Origin: Nitrospira sp. | GTDB lineage: Bacteria; Nitrospirota; Nitrospiria; Nitrospirales; UBA8639 | DNA length: 64,000 nt | Direction of reading: 5' to 3' | NCBI GenBank assembly: GCA_011523385.1 | Contig: WTGX01000004.1 | Span: 124,001 to 188,000, forward strand | Part shown: positions 43,250 to 56,468 of the stretch, in pieces | Layout: each line of letters opens with the position of its first letter | Position numbering within the stretch: position 1 is the stretch's first letter | The notes under the pieces: generated by a model | Database searches by the model: none | The model's input: only the letters and a program-made list of their open reading frames with translations | Told to the model about the DNA's origin: nothing | Translations under genes and position numbers: made by a program

Positions 43250-43266
43250 TCCAATCGGACGATCGC

Positions 43267-44037
43267 CTATTGGCCGGTTTTGCGGCGGTAGAGCAATTCC
43301 AGACCCTCCAGCGTGAGCGACGGCCTTATTTCTTGGAGAGTCCTCGATATTGGCGCAAGAATTGGGGCAAGGCCGCCGGTGGCGACGACCTTGGTTGAGC
43401 GACCGATTTCCTGTTCGATCCTGGTCACCATCGCATCGACCAGTCCGGCATAACCGAAGATCAAACCGGATTGGATGCTGCTTGTCGTATCGGTTCCGAT
43501 CACGCTTTTCGGACGGGTCAGCTCGACGTTGGGCAATTTGGCGGTATGGTGATGCAGGGCCTCGGCGGCGCTTTTGATCCCGGGGGCAATCGCCCCACCC
43601 AAATATCGTCCGTCTTCGGTGACGGTGCAAAACGTTGTGGCGGTTCCAAAGTCCACGATAATGAGATGGGTTCGATAGCTTGCGAACGCCGCAGCCGCGT
43701 TGACCAAACGGTCGGTTCCGATTTCCTGAGGGTTGGCATATTCGAGTGTCAGCCCAAAGGGAAAGTCAGGGGAGACGATGAGCGGGCAGTGCCGGAAAAA
43801 GGTTTCGATCATGGATGCAATCGTCGGGGTCAGGGGAGGGACCACGCTTGAAATGATGGTCCCGTGGATATCCTTGGCCTGAATGCCGGATTTCCGTGTG
43901 AGCGACGCGAAAACGATACCGTATTCGTCGGCTGTTTTCGTGTGATCCGTGGCCAGACGCCAGGAACTGCGCAGGGTTTGTCCGTCGAACACGCCGGAGA
44001 CGATTTGGGTATTGCCTATGTCGATCGTCAGAAGCAT
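43267..44037 (-). CDS. coaX: Type III pantothenate kinase
   Basis: A 256-residue kinase of the ASKHA fold, first step of CoA synthesis. Motifs are TIDIGNTQIVSGVFD at the N-terminus, NPQEIGTDRLVNAAAAF, VDFGTATTF and GGAIAPGIKSAAEALH. CoaX needs a monovalent cation and is not feedback-inhibited by CoA. It is four bases from birA, matching the widespread birA-coaX pairing. Confidence 0.95.
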   Translation of the reverse strand: MLLTIDIGNTQIVSGVFDGQTLRSSWRLATDHTKTADEYGIVFASLTRKSGIQAKDIHGTIISSVVPPLTPTIASMIETFFRHCPLIVSPDFPFGLTLEYANPQEIGTDRLVNAAAAFASYRTHLIIVDFGTATTFCTVTEDGRYLGGAIAPGIKSAAEALHHHTAKLPNVELTRPKSVIGTDTTSSIQSGLIFGYAGLVDAMVTRIEQEIGRSTKVVATGGLAPILAPISRTLQEIRPSLTLEGLELLYRRKTGQ

Positions 44038-44040
44038 GGA

Positions 44041-44862
44041 TTATCGTAGATGTTGAACGTCACCCGCTCGAATTTCCAGGGTGTGAGCCTTGCCTTTTTG
44101 CACGGCGGACACCAGTAAGGTCCCATCGTTTCCGATGTCGATGGCCGTTCCGCGAATAGTCTCTCCTCCAACACAGGAAATCTCGACCTCCCTCCCAAGA
44201 GTTGCACAGGATGCCGTATACGATTTTCGTACGTGTTCGAATTGTTCCGCTTCCACGCAATCATACCAACTTTCCAACTGGTTGAACATATCGGCGATCA
44301 GGCTGTTTCGATTATGGTCCTGCCGGGTTATCTGGTAACACGAGATGGCGAGAGAGCGAATTTCTTCCGGGAAATCAGTTTCCCGGCAATTGACGTTGAT
44401 TCCGAATCCTACGACGCACGTCCAGATCCGGGAGCCGTGACTCGAGCTTTCACACAAAATTCCCCCGATCTTTTTGTCGACGTATAGCAGATCATTGGGC
44501 CATTTCAGCGAAAGCTCGATGCCGCAGGAACGTTGGGTCGCTTCAGCAAGAGCGAGTCCCGTCACCAGAGGGATCCAGGAGACGTGACGCGATATGTTCG
44601 GATGGTTGAGGATCAGGGAGCCATAGATATTGAGGTGAGGCGGAGAGATCCAATGTCGTCCCAGTCGCCCTTTTCCGGCCGTTTGAGCCTCGGCGAGAAC
44701 CGCGGTTCCGTGGGTTGCCCCGGAGCCGGCCAGTGTGAAGGCCGTGGCATTGGTCGAGGCCAGTTCTTCAAACAGATGAAGCGAGCGACCCAGCCTGCGC
44801 GTGGTCAACCGTTTCCGGATGATTTCAGCCTCCAACCGTACGGATGGCGTGGGAGTCGACAT
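44041..44862 (-). CDS. birA: Biotin--[acetyl-CoA-carboxylase] ligase
   Basis: A 273-residue group I biotin protein ligase without the N-terminal DNA-binding domain of E. coli BirA, so it is not a repressor. The biotinyl-AMP loop appears as GKGRLGRHWISPP, with LKWPNDLLYVDKKIGGIL downstream and a C-terminal SH3-like domain. It lies between nadC and coaX, a cofactor group on the minus strand. Confidence 0.94.
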   Translation of the reverse strand: MSTPTPSVRLEAEIIRKRLTTRRLGRSLHLFEELASTNATAFTLAGSGATHGTAVLAEAQTAGKGRLGRHWISPPHLNIYGSLILNHPNISRHVSWIPLVTGLALAEATQRSCGIELSLKWPNDLLYVDKKIGGILCESSSHGSRIWTCVVGFGINVNCRETDFPEEIRSLAISCYQITRQDHNRNSLIADMFNQLESWYDCVEAEQFEHVRKSYTASCATLGREVEISCVGGETIRGTAIDIGNDGTLLVSAVQKGKAHTLEIRAGDVQHLR

Positions 44863-44874
44863 GCGTGAGCGACG

Positions 44875-45747
44875 TTATTGAGCGACCACGGGAAGCACGT
44901 CCAGGCTGATATCGACGGCCGGCGCGGAATGGGTGAGGGCTCCGATTGAAATGGCATCGACGCCCGTGGCGGCATACTCGCGGACGTTCTCGATTGTGAT
45001 GCCGCCCGAGACTTCGGTGTGCGCCTGCCCTTTGACGAGGTCCACGGCTTCCTTGACGAGAGACGGGGGCATGTTGTCCATGAGCAGTACGTCGGCTCCA
45101 CCGTCGAGGGCCTGGGTCACGTGCTCGAGGGTCTCGACTTCCACGCAAATCCGGAAGTGACGGGAGAGTCGTTCCTTGGCTTTTCGGCAAACTTCCCTGA
45201 GGGTCGTGCCGTGCGCTTCCAATAGCACCAGGTGATTGTCTTTGATGAGGACGCCGTCGCTCAACGACATGCGATGATTGGTCCCGCCACCGAGTGCAAC
45301 CGCCCATTTTTCAAGTCGTCGAAGGCCGGGAATGGTTTTTCGGGTATCGACGAGAACCGTGGGATAGTGCCGGATCTCGGCCCGGAATCGAGCGGTCAGG
45401 GTGGCAATGCCGGAAAGATGCTGCAGGAAATTCAGGGCCACTCGTTCTCCTCCCAGAATGGCACGGGCCGGTCCTTCAAGGGCTGCGAACGTCTGACCGG
45501 CTTCAAGCGTGGCTCCGTCCTCGAATGTTGCGTTCACCACGACAGAAGGATCCAGGACCCGATACACGGCGTTGAGAACCGCGACGCCGGCAAGGGTCAG
45601 GTTCTGCTTGGCGACCACGTTGGCTCCCGCACGAAGGGCCGGGTCCAGGAGCGCGCGCGTGGTGACGTCGCCGTCAGGCGCGTCTTCTTTCAAGGCCGCC
45701 TTAACGAGCGATTCGAGTTCAAACGGAGGCAGGGGAGTGGATGACAT
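44875..45747 (-). CDS. nadC: Nicotinate-nucleotide pyrophosphorylase (carboxylating)
   Basis: A 290-residue quinolinate phosphoribosyltransferase, de novo NAD synthesis. Recognisable are EDAPDGDVTTRALLD, the substrate segment VLVDTRKTIPGLRRLEKWAV, GGTNHRMSLSDGVLIKDNH and the C-terminal VSGGITIENVREYAATGVDA. nadA and nadB are not in the window. It follows valS by six bases and precedes birA by 12, indicating a single transcript. Confidence 0.96.
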   Translation of the reverse strand: MSSTPLPPFELESLVKAALKEDAPDGDVTTRALLDPALRAGANVVAKQNLTLAGVAVLNAVYRVLDPSVVVNATFEDGATLEAGQTFAALEGPARAILGGERVALNFLQHLSGIATLTARFRAEIRHYPTVLVDTRKTIPGLRRLEKWAVALGGGTNHRMSLSDGVLIKDNHLVLLEAHGTTLREVCRKAKERLSRHFRICVEVETLEHVTQALDGGADVLLMDNMPPSLVKEAVDLVKGQAHTEVSGGITIENVREYAATGVDAISIGALTHSAPAVDISLDVLPVVAQ

Positions 45748-45753
45748 GGGATT

Positions 45754-48495
<2,742 letters not shown>

Positions 48496-48526
48496 AGGGA
48501 TGAAACTCACGCTGGCAAGGCTAAAA

Positions 48527-48555
48527 ATCTTAGCATGGGGGGGAGGCCCTCGCAA
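48527..48555 (-). promoter_or_regulatory. Putative valS promoter
   Basis: On the minus strand TTGCGA (48555-48550), 17-base C-rich spacer, TAAGAT (48532-48527), about 32 bases before the valS ATG. Confidence 0.42.
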
Positions 48556-48668
48556 CCAAAGCGCCGGTTGTGTTCACAAGAACGAATGTGATAGAACCTC
48601 ACCACGCTTTTACAGGGGATTTTACTGAGTTATCGACAATTACGCCTAGCAGGACCAGGGAGCATTCG

Positions 48669-48779
48669 ATGCCCAGAGGACGAGAAAAAGATCGAGAGCT
48701 TCGTCGCAAACACCGAAAGAATCAACGACGTATGAAGGCTCTTGAGCAAGCCCAACGCAAAGCCGGCACGAAAAAGTAG
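48669..48779 (+). CDS. Tiny strongly basic protein
   Basis: A 36-residue protein, MPRGREKDRELRRKHRKNQR followed by a lysine/arginine/glutamine-rich tail, with about half its residues basic. ATG 48669 is preceded by GGGAG at eight bases; the longer track reading frame has no conserved features. Similar very short basic proteins are known in several phyla (nucleic-acid or ribosome binding is the usual guess). Its function is not known. It lies between valS (divergent) and the HAD gene. Confidence 0.6.
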   Translation: MPRGREKDRELRRKHRKNQRRMKALEQAQRKAGTKK

Positions 48780-48898
48780 CGGCCCCATCTTCAAATCTTC
48801 TCTTTCCTTGATGGGTGAGGGTGTATTAAGGATTAGTTGTAGCGCCCAGCCCACAATCACCGCCCAGGCCATGTTTTTTTCTTTCCCCCTCACCACAG

Positions 48899-48921
48899 CC
48901 CTCTCCCTCCAAGGGAGAGGG
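48899..48921. repeat. Short palindromic repeat CCCTCTCCCTCC-type
   Basis: CCCTCTCCCTCCAAGGGAGA followed by GGG is a near-perfect hairpin, similar to 19752-19772. It is located just upstream of the HAD gene start, where it could influence initiation. Confidence 0.5.
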
Positions 48922-48945
48922 AGTAGATGAAAATAGCATCTCGAC

Positions 48946-49662
48946 ATGCCGGGATCGCTTATTAAGGTCGTGTTTTTCGATGCGGCCGGAACCTTGTTTC
49001 GCGTCAAGGGATCCGTCGGGGACGTATATCTGCAATATGCCGCAAAGTATGGCGTGCCTCGTTCGCCTGACATGGTGACCAAGGTGAACCAGGCGTTCAA
49101 GGATGCCTTTCGTCAAGCGCCTCCACCGATTTTTGCCGTGGAGCAACCTGAAAAATTGAAGCAATGCGAAAGGCTCTGGTGGTTTGACATCGTGCATGCG
49201 GTGTTCTATCGCGTCGGCATGTTCGAAGGGTTCGATGATTATTTCGAGGAGGTCTACGAAGCCTTTAGCAGGGCGGGTGCATGGGACATCTATCCTGAAG
49301 TGCCGGAGGTTCTGCGGCAATTGCGCTTGCAAGGGTATGAACTGGGGGTCATCTCCAATTTCGATACACGGTTTTTTGAAATTATCCGGGCGTTACGGTT
49401 GGAGCATTTTTTTGATTCCATCACGATTTCCAGTATCGTCGGATCGGCCAAACCGTCTCCTCAGATTTTCCAACGTGCCTTGGAGCAACACGTGGTCGAA
49501 CCGGAAGAGGCCATGCACGTGGGAGATGATCCCAAGGAAGATTTTGCAGGAGCCATCAATGCCCGGTTAGCGGGAGTCCTTCTCAATCGAGACAAGATAG
49601 GCATGGACGACGCGATACCTTGTGTTGCCGACCTGCGAGGCTTGTACCATTTTCTTCAATAA
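48946..49662 (+). CDS. HAD-superfamily hydrolase
   Basis: A 238-residue HAD phosphatase-like protein. Motif I is FFDAAGTLF with the nucleophilic aspartate (second Asp replaced by Ala, as in dehalogenase-like and HDHD3-like members), motif II VISNFDTR, motif III lysine in SAKPSPQIF, motif IV HVGDDPKEDF. The alpha-helical cap follows motif I. The substrate cannot be predicted. The stop is immediately followed by a MITE-like palindromic element. Confidence 0.9.
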   Translation: MPGSLIKVVFFDAAGTLFRVKGSVGDVYLQYAAKYGVPRSPDMVTKVNQAFKDAFRQAPPPIFAVEQPEKLKQCERLWWFDIVHAVFYRVGMFEGFDDYFEEVYEAFSRAGAWDIYPEVPEVLRQLRLQGYELGVISNFDTRFFEIIRALRLEHFFDSITISSIVGSAKPSPQIFQRALEQHVVEPEEAMHVGDDPKEDFAGAINARLAGVLLNRDKIGMDDAIPCVADLRGLYHFLQ

Positions 49663-49726
49663 AGGAACCTCTGATTTAATGCACTATCGGGGGCAGGCTA
49701 TTCTTAATCGGGGATCAGAGGTTCCT
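49663..49726. mobile_element. MITE-like element, short form
   Basis: A 64-base element bounded by perfect 13-base terminal inverted repeats AGGAACCTCTGAT / ATCAGAGGTTCCT. The interior reads TATCGGGGGCAGGCTATTCT. It shares both ends with the longer element at 59170-59368. It begins at the base after the HAD stop codon. No transposase is encoded. The rest of the gap to 49896 is A/T-rich leader sequence. Confidence 0.6.
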
Positions 49727-49896
49727 AAACACAATGTCCGGTCCCTTCCTTGACTTCGGAAATGACGGCCTGTTAGACTTTTTTCCAACTACTTGGTTTT
49801 ATTTGAAAAATTCTAGTTATTCATAAAAATAAATACGTAATTTCAATGCCGTACGCGAAAAATTTTTAGTATGGCTTGAATATTGTGAGGGATGTC

Positions 49897-52860
49897 ATGA
49901 AAGATTTTTTTGAGTTGGATCGTGATCTGATTCCGCAGTGGGGTCAGTTGATTTCAAGGGTCGAAGGCTTTGAAGAGGACTGGGGCGCCGGCGAAGACGC
50001 CGATCAGGAAAAGCTTCCTGATCCGCCAAGCGGCGTCAGGGCCGTCGCAGGCAACGGATTTATTACACTGAGTTGGGATGCCGTGCCGGATGCGATGTAT
50101 TACAACGTCTATTATCAGACCTCTCAAGGGGTCAGCATCAAGCCCAATGAACTGACTCGTCCGATTGCGAGTCAGGAAGATTTCAATCCCGTGATCGGAG
50201 TCACCAAGGAAAAAGGGAATTGTATCGAAGGTCCTTCCTGTCCCTACACGCATAACGATCTTGCCAACGGGTTGTGTTACCACTACGTGGTTACCGTCGT
50301 GACCGCGGATGGAGAGAGTCGGGAATCGGAAGAAGTCATGTCGATCCCTTCGCCGTACTTACCCGTGTTGCAGTTTGGGCAGGAAGGCGTCGATGACGGG
50401 GAGTTTCGTTCACCGACCGGCATTGCCCTCGACAGCGACGGGACCATCTACGTGGCGGATACCGATAATCATGCCATTCAACGGTTCGATAAGGACGGCA
50501 ACTGTTTGGCTCGTTGGGGCGGGGAAGCCGACTCGGAAGACGGCACGTTCTATTATCCCCGCGGGTTGGCGACCGCTCCAGAAGGACACGTGTACGTGGC
50601 GGACAGTGGAAACAACCGCGTCCAGAAGTTTGATCCCGACGGAAACTTTTTGAATGCCTGGGGCAAGTTCGGCTTTGCTTGGCGCGGGGCCGAGGCCGGG
50701 AAATTCGACGTGCCCTGGGGGGTGGCCACGGACCAGCAGGGCAATCTCTACGTGTCAGACACGAGTAACTCTCGTATCCAGAAATTCCAGTCGGACGGCA
50801 GCCCCCTGATCAAATGGGGAAAGGACGGGAGTTTCGACGGCGCCTTTTACTTCCCGCGAGGCCTGGCGGTCGACTTTGCCGGGCATATTTACGTGGCCGA
50901 TGAAGGCAACCATCGCATTCAGAAATTCGACTCCCGGGGCAATTTCCTCGCGAAGTGGGGAAGAGAAGGCATGGGTCTCGGGCAGTTCAAATCTCCCTGG
51001 GGCGTGGCGTGCGACGCTTTGGGCAACGTGTACGTCGTGGACAGCGGGAACCATCGAATTCAGAAGTTCGATTCCAACGGGACGTACCTGTGTTCGTGGG
51101 GCAACCGTGGGCTTACGGAAGCCCAGGTGAATTTTCCTTCCGGTATCGCAGTGGATAAAGAAGGGTACGTCTACGTGGTGGATAGTGGGAACTATCGCAT
51201 CTTGAAATTCGCACCCACGGAAGAGGAACTTGCCAGGGGCCGGGAAAAAGCCGACAAGGCCGCAGAAGCAGAAGGCGCCCAGCTGACCGTGCCGTTGGTG
51301 GGGAAACCCGGGGATACCGAAGCGATGCTGAGTTGGATGGAGGTGCCCGGCGCCGTGTCCTACAACCTCTACTTCAGCACCGATCCCGGTGTGTCCAAAG
51401 AGACAGCGACGCTTATTGAAGGGGTGACGAGTCCTTATACCCATACCGGCTTGACGAACAATACGGCCTATTACTATGCGCTCACGAGCATTGATGAGCA
51501 TGACGTCGAGAGTTCCCTGTCCAAAGAACAGGAAGTCATGCCCGTGCTGATCGACGTGGCCGCCCCGCAGAATCCGGATATCGTCCTGAATCATGGGGCG
51601 TATATGACGAATTCGTTGGACGTGGTGGCGACTATTTCAGCCAGGGACGTGGATACCGGCGTAGCAGGCTATTTCATCTCTGAAAATCCCATGACTCCGG
51701 GTGCGACCTTGCCGGGATGGATCGAAGTCGAACCGGAACATCGTTTTGGGGCGACGATTCCTCTGACCTTATCGCCCGGTGACGGGCCGAAAACGGTTTA
51801 CGCGTGGTTTAAGGACGTCGGTAATAACATCTCGATTCCGGCCAGTGCGAATATTTTGCTGAATACCTCGGGGTACGTATGTACGGGGAAATGGGGAAAA
51901 CCGGGTCGTGGGGCCTCGTTGCTGCACGGCGGTGAGTTCATGGCGCCGCTCTACGGGCTGGCCATCGACAACCAGGGTTCCCTGTTCGTCATCGACAACG
52001 GCAACACCCGTGTTCAAAAGTTCGATCGCAATGGGAACTTCATCTTGTTGTGGGGAAATTTCGGCACGGCCAATGGGAATTTCAACAGTCCCACGGGTAT
52101 CGCGTGCGATGGAAAAGGTGACGTGTACGTTTGCGATACCAACAACCATCGCGTACAGAAGTTTGACGGAAAACTGGGCCAATACCTCATGAAAATCGGT
52201 GGACGTGGGAACGGAGAAGGTCAGTTCAATGCGCCTTGGTCCATTGCCGTCGACCGGGTTCGTGGCTATCTGTACGTTGTCGATAGTGCCAATTTTCGCG
52301 TCCAGAAATTCGATGAGGACGGTGAGTTTGTGATGCAGTGGGGCAGTTTCGGGAATAACGACGGGCAATTCTATTTTGCCCGGGGCATTGCCGTCGATCA
52401 GAATGACGGGATGGCCTACGTCGTGGATATGGGGAATCACCGTATCCAGAAGTTTGATACCAGCACCAACGTCCTCCCGCAACTCGTGGCCAAATGGGGT
52501 GGGGGGATTGGTCCTGGGCACGCGAGCAGCGCGCAGGCCCAGGAGCCGGGCCAATTCCGTTCACCCTGGGGAATTGCGGTAGACGGCGCGGGTGACGTCT
52601 ACGTCTCGGACACTGGGAATCAGCGGCTGCAAAAATTTGATCGGGACGGAAACTTCATCACCCAATGGGGAGGGTTCGGCAATGCCGAAGGGCAATTCAA
52701 CTTTCCCTATGGGCTCGTGGTCGATCATCGAGGACATGTTTTTGTGGTGGATAGCGGCAATATGCGCGTGCAACACTTCATGCCGGCCGAAGACGCCGAA
52801 GAGTTCCTGCAGGAAGAAGCGGAAACAGTGGCGGCCCTTCCCGAAGGCGGCGAAGAATAG
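49897..52860 (+). CDS. Giant NHL-repeat protein with fibronectin-type domains, no signal peptide
   Basis: A 987-residue protein. Layout: acidic N-terminal about 45 residues, a fibronectin-III-like domain (PPSGVRAVAGNGFITLSWDA), six NHL repeats (for example HIYVADEGNHRIQKFDSRGN), a second Fn3-like domain (LSWMEVPGAVSYNLYFST) and an Ig-like stretch, then six more NHL repeats and an acidic tail. Twelve repeats fit two six-bladed propellers. ATG 49897 follows GAGGGA. No signal peptide or lipobox is visible, unusual for this type. Role unknown; NHL propellers usually bind proteins or RNA. Confidence 0.87.
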   Translation: MKDFFELDRDLIPQWGQLISRVEGFEEDWGAGEDADQEKLPDPPSGVRAVAGNGFITLSWDAVPDAMYYNVYYQTSQGVSIKPNELTRPIASQEDFNPVIGVTKEKGNCIEGPSCPYTHNDLANGLCYHYVVTVVTADGESRESEEVMSIPSPYLPVLQFGQEGVDDGEFRSPTGIALDSDGTIYVADTDNHAIQRFDKDGNCLARWGGEADSEDGTFYYPRGLATAPEGHVYVADSGNNRVQKFDPDGNFLNAWGKFGFAWRGAEAGKFDVPWGVATDQQGNLYVSDTSNSRIQKFQSDGSPLIKWGKDGSFDGAFYFPRGLAVDFAGHIYVADEGNHRIQKFDSRGNFLAKWGREGMGLGQFKSPWGVACDALGNVYVVDSGNHRIQKFDSNGTYLCSWGNRGLTEAQVNFPSGIAVDKEGYVYVVDSGNYRILKFAPTEEELARGREKADKAAEAEGAQLTVPLVGKPGDTEAMLSWMEVPGAVSYNLYFSTDPGVSKETATLIEGVTSPYTHTGLTNNTAYYYALTSIDEHDVESSLSKEQEVMPVLIDVAAPQNPDIVLNHGAYMTNSLDVVATISARDVDTGVAGYFISENPMTPGATLPGWIEVEPEHRFGATIPLTLSPGDGPKTVYAWFKDVGNNISIPASANILLNTSGYVCTGKWGKPGRGASLLHGGEFMAPLYGLAIDNQGSLFVIDNGNTRVQKFDRNGNFILLWGNFGTANGNFNSPTGIACDGKGDVYVCDTNNHRVQKFDGKLGQYLMKIGGRGNGEGQFNAPWSIAVDRVRGYLYVVDSANFRVQKFDEDGEFVMQWGSFGNNDGQFYFARGIAVDQNDGMAYVVDMGNHRIQKFDTSTNVLPQLVAKWGGGIGPGHASSAQAQEPGQFRSPWGIAVDGAGDVYVSDTGNQRLQKFDRDGNFITQWGGFGNAEGQFNFPYGLVVDHRGHVFVVDSGNMRVQHFMPAEDAEEFLQEEAETVAALPEGGEE

Positions 52861-52891
52861 CAGCCTGCCTCGCTTCCGTGAGATCGGTAAG

Positions 52892-52932
52892 GCCCCCGCG
52901 AAGGCATGTGCCATCCGGGGGCTTGATTTTTT
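52892..52932 (+). terminator. Rho-independent terminator after the NHL gene
   Basis: GCCCCCG (52892-52898) pairs with CGGGGGC (52916-52922), followed by TTGATTTTTT. It cleanly separates the NHL gene from guaB. Confidence 0.7.
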
Positions 52933-53015
52933 CAGTTTTTTGTGGTTGAGCCCGTCGATTTTTTTGGAAAATCTTGGTAAGCTGGTTTCGCATTTTTTCT
53001 CACCGGTTTTGTTCA

Positions 53016-53043
53016 TCGACAATTTTGTGGTTTCTCCCATAAT
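53016..53043 (+). promoter_or_regulatory. Putative guaB promoter
   Basis: TCGACA (53016-53021), 16-base spacer, CATAAT (53038-53043), about 43 bases before the guaB ATG, which has GAAGG just upstream. Confidence 0.45.
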
Positions 53044-53073
53044 GGCTCGGTCGTAGAGGTGTATATTTTCTGA

Positions 53074-54555
<1,482 letters not shown>

Positions 54556-54595
54556 CGTGAGCCGGGACCCGACTGCGACAACCCTGTCAGCATCC

Positions 54596-56197
54596 ATGGC
54601 GTCCTGTCACGATACGATTGTCGTCCTTGACTTCGGATCACAGTACACCCAACTGATAGCCCGCCGGATTCGAGAATCCCACGTTCATTCCATCATCCTG
54701 CCTGCTTCCGCTTCCCTGGAAACGATTCAAGCGAATCGACCCAAAGGCATCATCCTGTCCGGGGGCCCCGCCAGTGTGACGAGTGCCGGACGCCCGGAAT
54801 GGTCAAGAGCGATTATGAAGGAAGTGCTGCCGGTTCTGGGCATTTGCTACGGCATGCAATTGATAGCCCAGTCCATGGGTGGGCGAGTGGGCCGGGCGAG
54901 GCGCAGGGAATTCGGTCGCGCGGAATTGCTGGTCCAGGACGGATCGGATTTGTTCAGGGGGCTGGGTGAGAAGCCCCCATTTTCTGTCTGGATGTCGCAC
55001 GGAGACCGGATCGAAACGTTACCCACCGGCTTCAAGCCGATTGCGCGGACGTCGAATTCTCCCATTGCCGCGATGAAATCGGTGAACCGGAGGCAGCGCC
55101 TCTACGGCCTGCAATTTCACCCTGAAGTTGCCCACACCACGTTCGGCGCACGTATCCTCAACAACTTTGTCCGTCATATTTGTGGGGCGAAACCGACCTG
55201 GACCATGGGATCGTTCCTGCACGATTCCATCGAACAAATCCGTGAACAGGTGGGCAAGGAGAAAGTGCTCTGTGCCCTGAGTGGGGGCGTCGATAGTACG
55301 GTGGCGGCGGCCATGACCCATCGGGCGATCGGGAAGCAGTTGACCTGTGTGTTTATCGACAACGGCGTGATACGGAAACATGAAGCCAACCAGCTTAAGC
55401 AGGTATTCGGGTCGTTGGACTTCAAGGCGGGCACCCATTCGCTTCGCTCAGGGCAGGCTCCGGCCCGCCCCTACATCCGTATGGTCGATGCCTCTGAACA
55501 ATTTTTACGGGCTCTGGGTCGAACGACCGACCCGGAAAAAAAACGAAAGATCATCGGCCGGCAATTCATCAAGGCGTTTGAACATGAGGCGCGGACCATC
55601 GGCAACGTGCGCTACCTGGTCCAGGGCACGCTCTATCCCGACGTAATCGAAAGCGTCAGCCACAGGGGACCTTCCGCCACGATCAAATCGCACCATAACG
55701 TCGGCGGGCTTCCCGCGCGGATGAAACTCCGTCTGGTCGAACCGCTCCGGGAATTGTTCAAGGATGAAGTCCGGGTCCTGGGTAAGGAACTGGGGCTGCC
55801 GGACGACGTGGTTCATCGGCATCCCTTTCCGGGGCCGGGCTTGGCCATTCGCATTCTCGGAGCGGTGACGCCTGCGCGCGCAGACATGCTTCGTGAAGCG
55901 GATGCTGTGTTTATCGATGAATTGAAGGCTCAGGGCTTGTACCGGCAGACGTGGCAGGCGTTTGCCGTGTTGCTGCCGGTTCGCACCGTGGGGGTGATGG
56001 GCGATCAACGGACGTATGAGCACGTCATCGGGTTACGAGCCGTGACCAGCGTGGACGGCATGACCGCGGATTGGGCCCCGTTGCCGCAATCTTTCCTGGC
56101 GCACGTGGCGAACCGGATCATTAACGAAGTGCCGGGAGTGAACCGCGTGGTGTACGACATCAGTTCCAAACCGCCGAGTACGATCGAATGGGAGTAG
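54596..56197 (+). CDS. guaA: GMP synthase (glutamine-hydrolysing) with an in-frame insertion
   Basis: A 533-residue GuaA. The class I amidotransferase domain has [15 protein letters not shown] and FHPEVAHT; the ATP-pyrophosphatase domain has the PP-loop [13 protein letters not shown]; the C-terminal dimerisation domain ends [10 protein letters not shown]. Between VFGSLDF and [10 protein letters not shown], residues about 278-293 ([15 protein letters not shown]) have no counterpart in the E. coli protein as I remember it; the DNA resembles a dispersed intergenic repeat. Reading frame and catalytic motifs stay intact. ATG 54596 is chosen for the usual short N-terminus; a TTG at 54548 or GTG at 54557 are alternatives. 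Confidence 0.95.
   Translation: MASCHDTIVVLDFGSQYTQLIARRIRESHVHSIILPASASLETIQANRPKGIILSGGPASVTSAGRPEWSRAIMKEVLPVLGICYGMQLIAQSMGGRVGRARRREFGRAELLVQDGSDLFRGLGEKPPFSVWMSHGDRIETLPTGFKPIARTSNSPIAAMKSVNRRQRLYGLQFHPEVAHTTFGARILNNFVRHICGAKPTWTMGSFLHDSIEQIREQVGKEKVLCALSGGVDSTVAAAMTHRAIGKQLTCVFIDNGVIRKHEANQLKQVFGSLDFKAGTHSLRSGQAPARPYIRMVDASEQFLRALGRTTDPEKKRKIIGRQFIKAFEHEARTIGNVRYLVQGTLYPDVIESVSHRGPSATIKSHHNVGGLPARMKLRLVEPLRELFKDEVRVLGKELGLPDDVVHRHPFPGPGLAIRILGAVTPARADMLREADAVFIDELKAQGLYRQTWQAFAVLLPVRTVGVMGDQRTYEHVIGLRAVTSVDGMTADWAPLPQSFLAHVANRIINEVPGVNRVVYDISSKPPSTIEWE
55426..55474 (+). repeat. Repeat-like insertion inside guaA
   Basis: The stretch is bounded by GGCGGGC (55426-55432) and GCCCGCC (55463-55469) and contains TTCGCTTCGCTCAGGGCAGG, very similar to TTCGGCTTCGCTCAGGACAG in the intergenic repeat at about 23013, and then GCCCCTAC, similar to GTCCCCTAC there. 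Net length of about 45-48 bases keeps the frame. Confidence 0.6.
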
Positions 56198-56243
56198 CCG
56201 ACGACACTCCGAATTGCTCATTGGTATGAAATAGCCTGAAGCC

Positions 56244-56368
56244 GTCATTCCTGCGTAAGCAGGAATCCAGTGTCTTTCTCTTCACGAACGAAGGAAAAAG
56301 CAAAGACCCTGGATTCCAGTAAAGCGACTGGATCCCCGATCAAGTCGGGGACAAGCGTTGGGAATGAC
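56244..56368. repeat. Dispersed palindromic repeat, family A, copy 4
   Basis: GTCATTCCTGCGTAAGCAGG at the left; CCCCGATCAAGTCGGGGACA then GGGAATGAC at the right. It occupies the guaA-rluB gap, together with a small hairpin GCAGGCGGCCAGCCTGC at about 56408. Confidence 0.75.
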
Positions 56369-56468
56369 AGATTGGAGAGAGACGTCCATTTTTCATCTCT
56401 TGGGGTGCAGGCGGCCAGCCTGCATGAGGTAAGGAGGGATGAAGGGAAGGTGGCGACCGTTGAAAACC

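Noticed and set aside
43133-43266. CIRCE/HrcA operator upstream of grpE
   Set aside because: No TTAGCACTC...GAGTGCTAA-type inverted repeat is visible in the gap.
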